A stretch of 10,000 bases of DNA from Desulfomonile sp. GTDB lineage: Bacteria > Desulfobacterota > Desulfomonilia > Desulfomonilales > Desulfomonilaceae. The DNA is taken from assembly GCA_020216785.1 (NCBI GenBank), contig JAIWNO010000183.1, forward strand, positions 1 to 10,000, in the 5' to 3' direction. The translations under genes and the position numbers were made by a program. Under the pieces are notes generated by a model. The model was not told where the DNA came from and did no database searches. It saw nothing but the letters and a program-made list of their open reading frames with translations. Numbering within the stretch: position 1 is the stretch's first letter; every line of letters begins with the position of its first letter. This document shows, one piece after another, positions 1 to 6,059 of the stretch.

Positions 1-191
1 GGCAGCGATCTATCCGGCGGGAAACCGGCTTCATTCTCGATGCGGTGAAACAGGCCCTGATCAAGGGGGTGCACATGCTCGGGACGTACCTGGGGTACGG
101 GAAGGTCATCGAACAAAAACTCCCAGGACCGCCCAGAAAGCGCATCTTACAGGTTCCTTGCCTCTGTGAGACTCCTCCGGCTCCGACCTAG
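1..191 (+). CDS. 3' end of an unrecognised gene (partial)
   Basis: The third + frame is open from the window edge to a TAG at 189-191 and gives 62 residues. The fragment begins with a basic stretch, then a helix-like run (around GFILDAVKQALIKGVHML, fragment residues 9-26), and ends in a proline-rich tail containing a CLC motif. Third-position GC is high and the residue mix looks like a real protein, better than in the other five frames. I do not recognise the family. The gene would converge on the 58-residue membrane protein gene at 325-501. It could still be a chance open frame, because only the last 190 bases are visible. Confidence 0.4.
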   Translation, partial: QRSIRRETGFILDAVKQALIKGVHMLGTYLGYGKVIEQKLPGPPRKRILQVPCLCETPPAPT

Positions 192-204
192 GTTAGCGCC
201 TATG

Positions 205-232
205 CTCCCAGTGGGAGAGCGTTAGGGTGGGA
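205..232. repeat. small palindrome resembling a REP-type intergenic repeat
   Basis: CTCCC (205-209) pairs with GGGAG (213-217) around AGT and is followed by GTTAGGGTGGGAG. This layout resembles the short CTCTCCC..GGGAGAGGG..GTGAGGG repeats scattered between genes in many proteobacteria, but only one degraded copy lies in the window. It sits just after the partial gene ending at 191. It could act as a weak 3' hairpin for that gene, but the nearest T run is some 35 bases further on, so I do not call a terminator. The gap 192-324 holds nothing else I can support, apart from a 6-bp inverted repeat GCGTGT (283-288) / ACACGC (307-312). Confidence 0.25.
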
Positions 233-324
233 GTATTCGTTCTATGATAACAATTTTTGTACGGATTTTGAGACAGCCGCCTGCGTGTGCGCCCCGATTC
301 GGAGAAACACGCGGGGTGTCCCGG

Positions 325-501
325 TCAGCGGCGGCTTACTACACGCCGGAGCCACATCTCGCCGAGTAGGGCAATCGTGCACGCAGAACCGGCAGCCAGC
401 ACGAATGCGGCCGTTGTAAGAAAGAAATGAGGTTCCAGAAATGCGAACGGCATAGCGAGCAAGAGACTCGCTATGCAGAGGGATAACAGAGTGGGGAGCA
501 T
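325..501 (-). CDS. 58-residue protein with two membrane segments, hypothetical
   Basis: An ATG (CAT at 499-501) opens a frame of 58 codons closed by TGA (325-327). An AAGGG Shine-Dalgarno-like element lies about six bases upstream on the - strand. The product is almost entirely hydrophobic: segment one spans residues 3-22 (LLSLCIASLLLAMPFAF), a short EPH turn follows, segment two spans residues 26-46, and the tail is basic (RRVVSRR). This pattern predicts a two-helix inner-membrane hairpin with both ends in the cytoplasm. I know no family for it. The longer overlapping frame at 242-616 on the same strand has an unlikely composition. No convincing promoter is visible upstream. The length, start signal and clean two-helix pattern support a real gene, but a single sequence cannot prove it. 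Confidence 0.55.
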   Translation of the reverse strand: MLPTLLSLCIASLLLAMPFAFLEPHFFLTTAAFVLAAGSACTIALLGEMWLRRVVSRR

Positions 502-840
502 GATCTACCCTTATTCGCGTAATAATCCTGCGGCAATTCTCAACAGTTACAATGGTTGACACGGATGCCGCAGCGACCACTTCCAGGAGTACAATTCCGT
601 GTGGGCGGCCTTTCAAAGACTCTTATTTTTGATGCTCACGCGGTGGAAAGGTTTCAAGACCAGGGGATTTTTTTGTTGTCGACGGAGAGTTTTGGGCTTA
701 GGGTGGTTACCGGATACAAAAAGGGCCGAGCGCATCGGCGAATGAGAGACCGATGCGGCCGGTCTCTTTGGCGTTAATGGAAGCGGGGCGGAAGTTGCGA
801 TGGGACGTCCAGCGGATCTTCCACGCGTGCTCCAACGGTT
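502..840. other. 339-base intergenic stretch
   Basis: No open frame here has a plausible start signal or protein-like composition on either strand. It holds the overlapping hairpins and T5 tract described at 718-767, a T7 run at about 669-675 on the + strand with no good stem before it, and the ribosome-binding region of the small membrane protein gene at its left end. A TTGACA at 556-561 has no -10 box at a usable distance. Confidence 0.5.
718..767 (-). terminator. probable Rho-independent terminator with competing stems
   Basis: Read on the - strand, CGCATCGG (750-757) pairs perfectly with CCGATGCG (731-738) across an 11-base loop. An imperfect G/C extension follows, then CCCTTTTTG (T5 at 718-722). 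This fits an intrinsic terminator for the small gene ending at 841, whose stop lies about 75 bases upstream. A second perfect 8-bp stem, 745-752 with 760-767 around a 7-base loop, uses some of the same bases (750-752), so the two hairpins exclude each other. The U tract is short, so strength is uncertain. Confidence 0.45.
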
Positions 841-1032
841 CTACCAGAACCAAAAATCCCAGCGAGGCTCACAGGGCGATACTGTGCTCGCGGGAAACGC
901 GTATTGCTCCGGCCAGGTGTTGTTGTACTGATTCACCCAACCGGGGTAAGTAACCCAACTGGGATAGGGAATCCATCCCATGAACAGAGCCGCGGCGAGG
1001 CATGCAATGAGACGGGGCCGCAATCGGGGCAT
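841..1032 (-). CDS. 63-residue aromatic-rich exported or membrane-anchored peptide, hypothetical
   Basis: The start is the ATG at 1030-1032, chosen because a perfect GGAGGT lies six bases upstream; an in-frame ATG at 1057-1059 has no such signal. The protein begins with a basic stretch (MPRLRPR) and a hydrophobic core (LIACLAAALFMGW, residues 8-20), which looks like a signal peptide or single anchor. The remainder is remarkable: 7 Trp, 4 Tyr and 4 Phe in 63 residues, a near-repeat YPSWV / YPGWV (residues 23-33), and the C terminus WDFWFW. LIAC superficially matches a lipobox, but the hydrophobic stretch before it is too short. A promoter-like site lies upstream (1081-1109) and a terminator-like hairpin downstream, so it looks like a self-contained transcription unit. 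No family recognised and no function inferred. Chance ORF remains possible. Confidence 0.5.
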   Translation of the reverse strand: MPRLRPRLIACLAAALFMGWIPYPSWVTYPGWVNQYNNTWPEQYAFPASTVSPCEPRWDFWFW

Positions 1033-1038
1033 ATCAAA

Positions 1039-1044
1039 ACCTCC
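1039..1044 (-). promoter_or_regulatory. Shine-Dalgarno deciding the start of the 63-residue peptide
   Basis: ACCTCC on the + strand is GGAGGT on the - strand, six bases before the ATG at 1030-1032. It selects this start over the upstream in-frame ATG at 1057-1059. Confidence 0.55.
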
Positions 1045-1080
1045 AACAGAATGGATCATGGCGAAGAAATATCTTTGTTT

Positions 1081-1109
1081 AGTTTAGTATAGTTAAACTG
1101 ATAAGTCAA
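1081..1109 (-). promoter_or_regulatory. sigma70-type promoter for the small peptide gene, with an inverted repeat over the -10
   Basis: On the - strand TTGACT (1104-1109) is separated by exactly 17 bases from TAAACT (1081-1086). A start near 1074 would give a leader of about 40 bases. The surrounding 85 bases are strongly AT-rich. The -10 is one arm of an inverted repeat, AGTTTA (1081-1086) / TAAACT (1094-1099) with a 7-base centre, which could be an operator. A further AGTTTA lies at 1147-1152. No terminator hairpin separates the kinase stop (1159) from this site, so read-through from the kinase gene is also possible. Confidence 0.45.
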
Positions 1110-1158
1110 GAAATGAAATTCCTTAAATAATATAACTTATTGATATAGTTTATAAATA

Positions 1159-3054
1159 CTAAATATTCTTGGTGATTCCCAGGCGCTCGAGCAACCCCTT
1201 CTTGTGCGAAGCCACCTTGCCGGCCTGCTCAAGATCATCTTTGAGCACCAGCAAAGCGTCGAGCAGGTCTTGCGCGCTTTTAAAGCGATCTTCGGGCTTC
1301 TTCGCGGTCATCTTCCGCAAAAATTTGAATACGGAATCCGGAACCGAGCGCTTGGCTTTTTTGAATGGCGGCAATTCCTCGTGCACATGCTTCTGAAAGA
1401 TCACATATGCGGACTCGGCCGTAAAAGGAGGCCATCCCTCGAGGAGATGATATAAGGTGATGCCCAAGGAATAGATATCGGAACGGATATCGAGGTGCGG
1501 CGAGCCCTTCGCCTGCTCGGGTGAGAAGTAAAGAGGTGTCCCACATGCGATCCCGGTTTGCGTGAGTCCCTCGTCCAACGGATCCTGAAAGTTCTTTGCG
1601 AGGCCCAAGTCGGTCAATTTGGCCTCGCCTTTTTCGGTGAACAGGATGTTGGCGGGTTTGATGTCCCGATGGAGAATGTTGTGCTCCTCGGCTGCCACCA
1701 GTGCGCGCGCCATTTGAATAGCGATGTCGATTACTTCATTCACCGGCAAGCGACCGCGAGCGGCCAGACGCGATGCAGCGCTGCCTCCGCCGATGTAAGA
1801 CATCACCAAGAAGTGAAGGCCGTCCTCAAAGCCGACGTTCAACACCCCCACCACGTTCGGGTGCTCAAGTTTTGCGGCAGCCCGCGCTTCTCTGAGAAAA
1901 CGTTTGATGAAGACAGGATCTCGCTCAGCCAAGTGAGAGTGCAGGATTTTTACCGCGACCGGCAGGTCCAGACCGATGTGATGTCCCTTGTACACGCCGC
2001 CCATTCCGCCGCCGCCGATGCGGTACAAGATGCGGCAACCGCCCACGACTTTGCCGATCACGTTATCGGTAAGACTGTCCCGTTTGTCGTCGACAGCCGG
2101 AACGATCAGCTCCTTGCCGCAGTTGTCGCATTTGCGCTTTGTACCGGTCGATTGCTTGGTGGCGAAGTGAACCATTCCACAAGTGCAGGCGAATCGCATG
2201 GAGTCGGACAATTCGCGTTGAATGAACTCCTCGGTATCCCTGTGTTCGAGCGCGTTGGGTTTCTCCAGCCTCGTAACCGGCTCGATTTCTATTGATCGAC
2301 TGGCCGGCGAAGCGTAGGCAGGCGTTATTGGGGTGCTAATTGCCTCTTCGGTGACCGATTCCGGTTGCGTCGCGTCTTTAGCGGTATCCATTCGGAGGGT
2401 GTAAACTTCGCCGGTGTCCGGATCTTCAACCAGGACTTCCACATCTTCGTCTCCCGCCTTTTCCGAAAGCAGCTCCTTTGCGAGGTCCTCGTATTCCTTC
2501 ATGGACGGTCTCACCTCCTCGGGAACGTCAAGCAAGAGGAGGCGGGCCTCATCGCGGAATCCTTCTTCCACGAACGCCCCGACCATTTCGCTGATGAGCA
2601 CTCCTTTGGCAGAGGGTTTGAGCGAATCTTCACGAAGCAACTCCTTCAACACCTCGCGGCTCTCTTGGGGTTCCTTGAGCCGGATCAAACACGTCGCGAT
2701 GTGCTGGAGGAATTGTGTGCGATAGGCAGGCGCATTCTTGAGGCCTTTGCGTAGCTCATCGAGGGCTTCCGGATAAAGCCCCATACCCATGTACGCCACG
2801 CCAAGATCGAGGGACAGTCGCTGCGTCGTGCTGTCGTCTTTCTGATCGGATCGATCTCCAGCCCGGTCTTGCTTGGCCGGCGGTGGAAATGGGAGCCGGC
2901 TAAGCCTCTCGCGTGCCTGTTTGTGGCGCGGGTCGATGCTCACGATCCGATGACACAGTTCCAAAGCATGAGAGTACAGCCCCTGAGCTTCGTAAAGCTC
3001 TGCCTCCTGCCACATCCGGGCAACTTTTTCTTTTGTGGACCTAGGAGCTTTCAT
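1159..3054 (-). CDS. cytosolic Ser/Thr protein kinase with TPR-like and zinc-ribbon-like N-terminal modules
   Basis: This 631-residue protein is a PknB-type (Hanks) kinase. The kinase domain (about 333-605) is complete: glycine loop GGGGMGGVYKG (347-357), ATP lysine K369 in VAVK, alpha-C glutamate E389, catalytic loop HRDIKPAN (D464, N469), DLG (482-484) in place of DFG, GTPLYFSPE at the activation-segment end, and D526 of helix F. It is an RD kinase, so activation-loop phosphorylation is likely. The N terminus carries TPR-like helices (about 14-50 and 80-140). Between these and the kinase domain sits C290-x-C292...C309-x2-C312, a zinc-ribbon-like motif of the CxCG..CxxCG kind. There is no membrane segment, unlike PknB or many T6SS kinases. 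The start is the only ATG after an in-frame stop 24 bases upstream, but its GGG abuts the ATG, so initiation may be weak; M14 is an alternative. It lies downstream of the DUF362/polyferredoxin pair with its own promoter-like site. Substrate unknown. Confidence 0.95.
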   Translation of the reverse strand: MKAPRSTKEKVARMWQEAELYEAQGLYSHALELCHRIVSIDPRHKQARERLSRLPFPPPAKQDRAGDRSDQKDDSTTQRLSLDLGVAYMGMGLYPEALDELRKGLKNAPAYRTQFLQHIATCLIRLKEPQESREVLKELLREDSLKPSAKGVLISEMVGAFVEEGFRDEARLLLLDVPEEVRPSMKEYEDLAKELLSEKAGDEDVEVLVEDPDTGEVYTLRMDTAKDATQPESVTEEAISTPITPAYASPASRSIEIEPVTRLEKPNALEHRDTEEFIQRELSDSMRFACTCGMVHFATKQSTGTKRKCDNCGKELIVPAVDDKRDSLTDNVIGKVVGGCRILYRIGGGGMGGVYKGHHIGLDLPVAVKILHSHLAERDPVFIKRFLREARAAAKLEHPNVVGVLNVGFEDGLHFLVMSYIGGGSAASRLAARGRLPVNEVIDIAIQMARALVAAEEHNILHRDIKPANILFTEKGEAKLTDLGLAKNFQDPLDEGLTQTGIACGTPLYFSPEQAKGSPHLDIRSDIYSLGITLYHLLEGWPPFTAESAYVIFQKHVHEELPPFKKAKRSVPDSVFKFLRKMTAKKPEDRFKSAQDLLDALLVLKDDLEQAGKVASHKKGLLERLGITKNI

Positions 3055-3144
3055 CCCTTGCGCCGCCCAACTGTAGCATCGTCAGGTGTCGAGATATCAT
3101 CGTTTGCCCCCCTATCAGGCCGACCAGGATGTCTGATGAGCTGA

Positions 3145-3173
3145 ATTATATCATAATCCTCGAATGTTGTAAG
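3145..3173 (-). promoter_or_regulatory. promoter for the kinase gene
   Basis: On the - strand CTTACA (3168-3173) and a perfect TATAAT (3145-3150) are 17 bases apart. Transcription from about 3138 would give a leader of roughly 84 bases before the kinase ATG. The gap 3055-3209 between the polyferredoxin stop and the kinase start has no strong terminator, only a 4-bp C/G stem near 3191-3205, so read-through from the upstream pair is also possible. Confidence 0.5.
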
Positions 3174-3209
3174 AGTTATTTGACGTTGAGCCCCGGCGAG
3201 GGGAGCGGT

Positions 3210-4859
3210 CTACGGCTCGCGAGAATGATTTCCATCAGGAACAAAACTTTCGGGCGCGTCGAACGTATCCGGCGCGAGTCCGTCGGCCGAATTGTCTTTG
3301 GTCTTAAATACATATCCGTATTCCGCGGCTTTTTCCCTGTATGATCCCGAAACAAGGCGCATTTCTCCGATTATGCTCACCTGTATTGCTGACGCCCCTT
3401 CCACCGGGCATCTTGTTTCGCACCATCCGCAACCGGTACAACGGTTTTCCACAACAAACGGCGCTGCGTTGCGCAGTTCGGGTACCGGCTGGAATGAGAC
3501 GGCATTATAGGGACAGGCCTCATCACACACGAGGCATTTCTTGTCCTGCTCCCACACCAGACACTTTTGCCGAAAGATCCAGGCAGTGCCCACCTTGGCG
3601 TGTTGCTTTTCTTCCAAAGGAAGCGCTCGTATCGCCCCTGTGGGGCAAACCGTGCCGCATACTGTGCAACCAAGCGCACACGCGGCAAGTCGGGGGACCA
3701 TCACCGGAGTGAAGATGCCCTCGAGTCCGGCCTTAAGCCACACGGGCTGGAGTGTATTCGTTGGGCATGCCTTCATGCACTCGCCGCATCTCACGCAACG
3801 GGCAAGAAATTCGGCCTCCGGAAGCGCTCCCGGCGGCCGGATGAGGTCGGCTTCGACCAGAGCACGTTCCTTATCAAGGGGCTTTGGTCGGTGAATCGAT
3901 GTGCGGAACAAACCCGACACCACGAGTCCGACGCCGGCGGCCAAAAAGACCCGACGGTGCGTAGGCAGGTCCGACGGTGCGAGCACACGCGGGGCCGCCG
4001 GCGCGATTCCAAAACTCACAGCTTTTTCGGGACAAATCTCCATACATCGTAAACATACAATGCACTCGGCATGGGCTGTGGTCAACGGGTCTTCACCGAT
4101 AGCCCCGGTTGGGCACGATCTCACGCATCGACGGCATCGGGTGCAGGAAGCGTTAACTCGCCTTTTGACAAGTGAATTTCGGGAGCACAGCCCCATAAGC
4201 GCCCCCGCGGGACAGAGATTTCGGCACCAGAAGCGGGAGCGCAGGTGTCCCAGCAGGATGATGCCCACGAAGGCTACAGCCACAAACGCGTTGGTGGCAA
4301 AGACCTTCTCTTGAATCTGGACCAACGCGAGATCGTGAAACCCGAAGGCCGTGAACAATGGCGAAGCCACAGTGAGGGATGACTCGCCGAGCAGCAAGGC
4401 GACTGGATAAAGGCAAAGCCCATAGAAACGAGTCACCAACGACAGGGGTGACCCCAGGTGCACGAGAGATATCCCCACCAAGGCCGCGGCGACGATTGAT
4501 CCGAGAATGAGATATTTCCACGAACGTCGCGCTCCATCGGCTTCGTACGCCGAGTCTTCGGCCGAGCGCCTCCGCCTCCCGACGAGCGGGCGTTCCAATA
4601 GATCAAGAGTTGTGCCCATAGGACAGACGTGCGCGCAGAAATAACGTCCGAGAATAAAACTCGACGCAAGCACCAGCAGACCAGGTGCAAGCGAGAGGGC
4701 GACGTCCTTGATCACGAGTGCCGTCCCCGCGGCGAGGAGCGGGTCGAGACGCAGGAACAGATCCACCGGCAACCCTTCGGGGAAGGGATAGGCGGCAAGG
4801 AGCAACAATCCCGTGAAGAGAGTGAGGGTGATACTTTGGGTCACTCGCTGGAAGCGCAT
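3210..4859 (-). CDS. membrane polyferredoxin, NapH-like half fused to NapG-like half
   Basis: Numbered from the ATG at 4857-4859 (549 residues). The N-terminal half has about four membrane helices (roughly 8-26, 42-71, 114-136, 189-206) and two CxxxCP motifs (C75/C79 and C212/C216), the signature of NapH/NosR/CcoG-type proteins. Two classical 4Fe-4S motifs follow (C239-C249, C266-C276). An internal RR plus hydrophobic stretch (about 301-319) resembles the Tat leader of a NapG-like protein and opens the second half. That half has four more cysteine sets: C355-C365, C394-C405 (CxxxCxxCxxxCP), C433 with C442/C445/C449, and C474-C484. Six 4Fe-4S clusters are thus possible. It should pass electrons between the quinone pool or cytoplasm and a partner protein; donor and acceptor are unknown. 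Its ATG shares one base with the TGA of the DUF362 gene and neither start has a clear Shine-Dalgarno, pointing to coupled translation. A GTG at 4860-4862 is an alternative start. Confidence 0.93.
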   Translation of the reverse strand: MRFQRVTQSITLTLFTGLLLLAAYPFPEGLPVDLFLRLDPLLAAGTALVIKDVALSLAPGLLVLASSFILGRYFCAHVCPMGTTLDLLERPLVGRRRRSAEDSAYEADGARRSWKYLILGSIVAAALVGISLVHLGSPLSLVTRFYGLCLYPVALLLGESSLTVASPLFTAFGFHDLALVQIQEKVFATNAFVAVAFVGIILLGHLRSRFWCRNLCPAGALMGLCSRNSLVKRRVNASCTRCRRCVRSCPTGAIGEDPLTTAHAECIVCLRCMEICPEKAVSFGIAPAAPRVLAPSDLPTHRRVFLAAGVGLVVSGLFRTSIHRPKPLDKERALVEADLIRPPGALPEAEFLARCVRCGECMKACPTNTLQPVWLKAGLEGIFTPVMVPRLAACALGCTVCGTVCPTGAIRALPLEEKQHAKVGTAWIFRQKCLVWEQDKKCLVCDEACPYNAVSFQPVPELRNAAPFVVENRCTGCGWCETRCPVEGASAIQVSIIGEMRLVSGSYREKAAEYGYVFKTKDNSADGLAPDTFDAPESFVPDGNHSREP

Positions 4860-5794
4860 CACGCGGTAATATTGCTGACTTTGAGACGATCCAGGTCTAT
4901 GCGGCCAAGGCCTCGTTCCGCAGCGATCCGAATGTGGCGTACCTGGTCGGGTGTGAATTTTTTATCGTACCATGTGCCGAGAGCAACCATTTGCGCGTCC
5001 GCTGCCACCATATCTGTGGAGGCAATAACCAGGTCAAGCGGAAGGACCTTTCCGGGGCCGGCAGGGCCGCCGGTCGTCAGGATACGAGTCCCGTCGATGA
5101 CTACCAAGTGCGGCTTGAGAACCGTCACCATGTCCACGATCGCCTCATGGAGGTTGTGCCGACTGTGGAAAACCATGCGGTCGTGGATCAAACCCATCAT
5201 ACCTTTCATGGAGAGGCTCACCCCGGAGCTGGAGTGGCACTTGCCGACCGGCGCGGCTATAAGGACGTCGGCCTCCAACACATCCGTAAGCACAGCCATC
5301 GTCTTGACTTGTTTGCCGTGGTCGACCTTGACTTCTCGGTAGAATCGTTTCGCTTGGAGGTTACTTACCGTTGTGTTCGGTACTGATTTGCAAAGTTCGG
5401 GAATGCGCGACATGGAAAGGCAGTCGTGAGGATTCTGCAGGACGTTGTCCAACACCGACACTCGCGAGGCGCCTGCTTCGACGCACATGCGAGCGAGTTC
5501 CGCCACCACCTCCGGCCGGGTGTTGGAACCGGATCCCGGATCTCTGGCGAAACTCATGTTGGGCTTGATGACCACCTTGTTTCCTGGCTTGACGAATTGC
5601 TTCATTCCGCCAAGTGCGTCCACTGCGGCGCGTGTCATGGCGGCGGGAGCCTTCCCACGGCAGATCACAAGGTCCGGCGCGGTCCCGGCTTCGGCCGCTC
5701 TCGGGCCCAAGAGCGCGGTGGAACCGCCGGCAACCATTGCAGCCGCCGCCAAACTTGTCTTGATGAATTCTCGGCGATTGTGGGATGAAGCCAT
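4859..5794 (-). CDS. Tat-exported DUF362 family protein
   Basis: This 311-residue protein starts with a twin-arginine signal, RREFIKTSLAAAAM (R7, R8), a hydrophobic core and an AEA cleavage site (34-36), so it should be exported folded. The mature part is a single DUF362 domain with characteristic landmarks: VVIKPN (74-79), NTRPEVV (91-97), SMKGMMGL (195-202), VIDG (232-235) and GGPAGPG (242-248). The family's reaction is unknown. DUF362 members often occur with or carry ferredoxin domains; this one has no 4Fe-4S motif of its own, only scattered cysteines, and is instead coupled to the polyferredoxin gene. Its TGA shares one base with that gene's ATG, implying equal amounts and a shared task, probably a periplasmic redox or cofactor-related step. 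The start is supported by AAAGGA about nine bases upstream and by the Tat signal lying at the N terminus. Confidence 0.94.
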   Translation of the reverse strand: MASSHNRREFIKTSLAAAAMVAGGSTALLGPRAAEAGTAPDLVICRGKAPAAMTRAAVDALGGMKQFVKPGNKVVIKPNMSFARDPGSGSNTRPEVVAELARMCVEAGASRVSVLDNVLQNPHDCLSMSRIPELCKSVPNTTVSNLQAKRFYREVKVDHGKQVKTMAVLTDVLEADVLIAAPVGKCHSSSGVSLSMKGMMGLIHDRMVFHSRHNLHEAIVDMVTVLKPHLVVIDGTRILTTGGPAGPGKVLPLDLVIASTDMVAADAQMVALGTWYDKKFTPDQVRHIRIAAERGLGRIDLDRLKVSNITA

Positions 5795-5829
5795 CGGGAA
5801 TAATCCTTTCAGCGCAAGGTTTGTTGTTT

Positions 5830-5857
5830 ATCTTAAGGCCTGCCCTGAGAAAGTCAA
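5830..5857 (-). promoter_or_regulatory. promoter of the DUF362/polyferredoxin pair
   Basis: On the - strand TTGACT (5852-5857) and TAAGAT (5830-5835) are 16 bases apart, about 35 bases before the DUF362 start codon. Predicted transcription start is near 5823. It is back to back with the promoter at 5896-5924 that serves the LemA gene. Confidence 0.45.
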
Positions 5858-5895
5858 ATCACCGTGTCCAGGCGGCCTGATTCCGAAAAAGAAAT

Positions 5896-5924
5896 TTGAC
5901 AAGCCCAGACGGTACTACTATAGA
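5896..5924 (+). promoter_or_regulatory. near-consensus sigma70-type promoter of the LemA-family gene
   Basis: A perfect TTGACA (5896-5901) is followed after exactly 17 bases by TATAGA (5919-5924). Transcription would begin near 5931 and leave an unusually long leader of about 130 bases before the LemA start at 6060. This is the best promoter match in the window. Confidence 0.62.
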
Positions 5925-5978
5925 AGCTAAAGTATTTTATCATTTTTTGGAGCTATTATCTTGAAAAAAATGATTTCA

Positions 5979-6001
5979 ATGCCTGTAACTCGGACAGGCA
6001 T
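5979..6001. repeat. perfect 8-bp inverted repeat in the LemA leader
   Basis: ATGCCTGT (5979-5986) and ACAGGCAT (5994-6001) surround a 7-base centre. It lies about 50 bases after the predicted transcription start and 58 bases before the LemA ATG. No T tract follows on the + strand, so it is not a terminator for that direction. On the - strand a T7 run begins about 8 bases after it, but no gene ends here on that strand. An operator or an mRNA leader hairpin are the plausible readings. A weaker repeat, TTGAAA / TTTCAA, sits just before it (5961-5979). Confidence 0.5.
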
Positions 6002-6059
6002 CCCGGCGACAAGGCAATATATCTAAATGTAACAAACTCCATACATCTCTGGAAGACCA

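Noticed and set aside
242..616. 124-codon frame on the - strand
   Set aside because: It overlaps the better-supported 58-residue membrane protein in another frame, has no good ribosome-binding site and looks random in composition.
1000..1032. Lipobox LIAC at residues 8-11 of the 63-residue peptide
   Set aside because: Only three hydrophobic residues precede the cysteine, too short for a lipoprotein signal; the hydrophobic core continues past it.
1558..2295. 245-codon open frame on the + strand
   Set aside because: It is fully antisense to the kinase domain and exists because of that gene's codon bias; its translation resembles no family and it has no start signal.
3185..3209. Terminator after the polyferredoxin gene
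   Set aside because: The C/G stem near 3191-3205 has only four consecutive pairs and no T tract on the - strand.
3567..4052. 161-codon open frame on the + strand
   Set aside because: Antisense shadow of the polyferredoxin gene with a basic, low-quality composition.
4629..5342. 237-codon open frame on the + strand
   Set aside because: It spans the junction of the polyferredoxin and DUF362 genes in antisense and is rich in Arg and Ser, as expected of a shadow frame.
5445..5930. 161-codon frame on the + strand
   Set aside because: Antisense to the DUF362 gene and running through its promoter region; no protein-like features.
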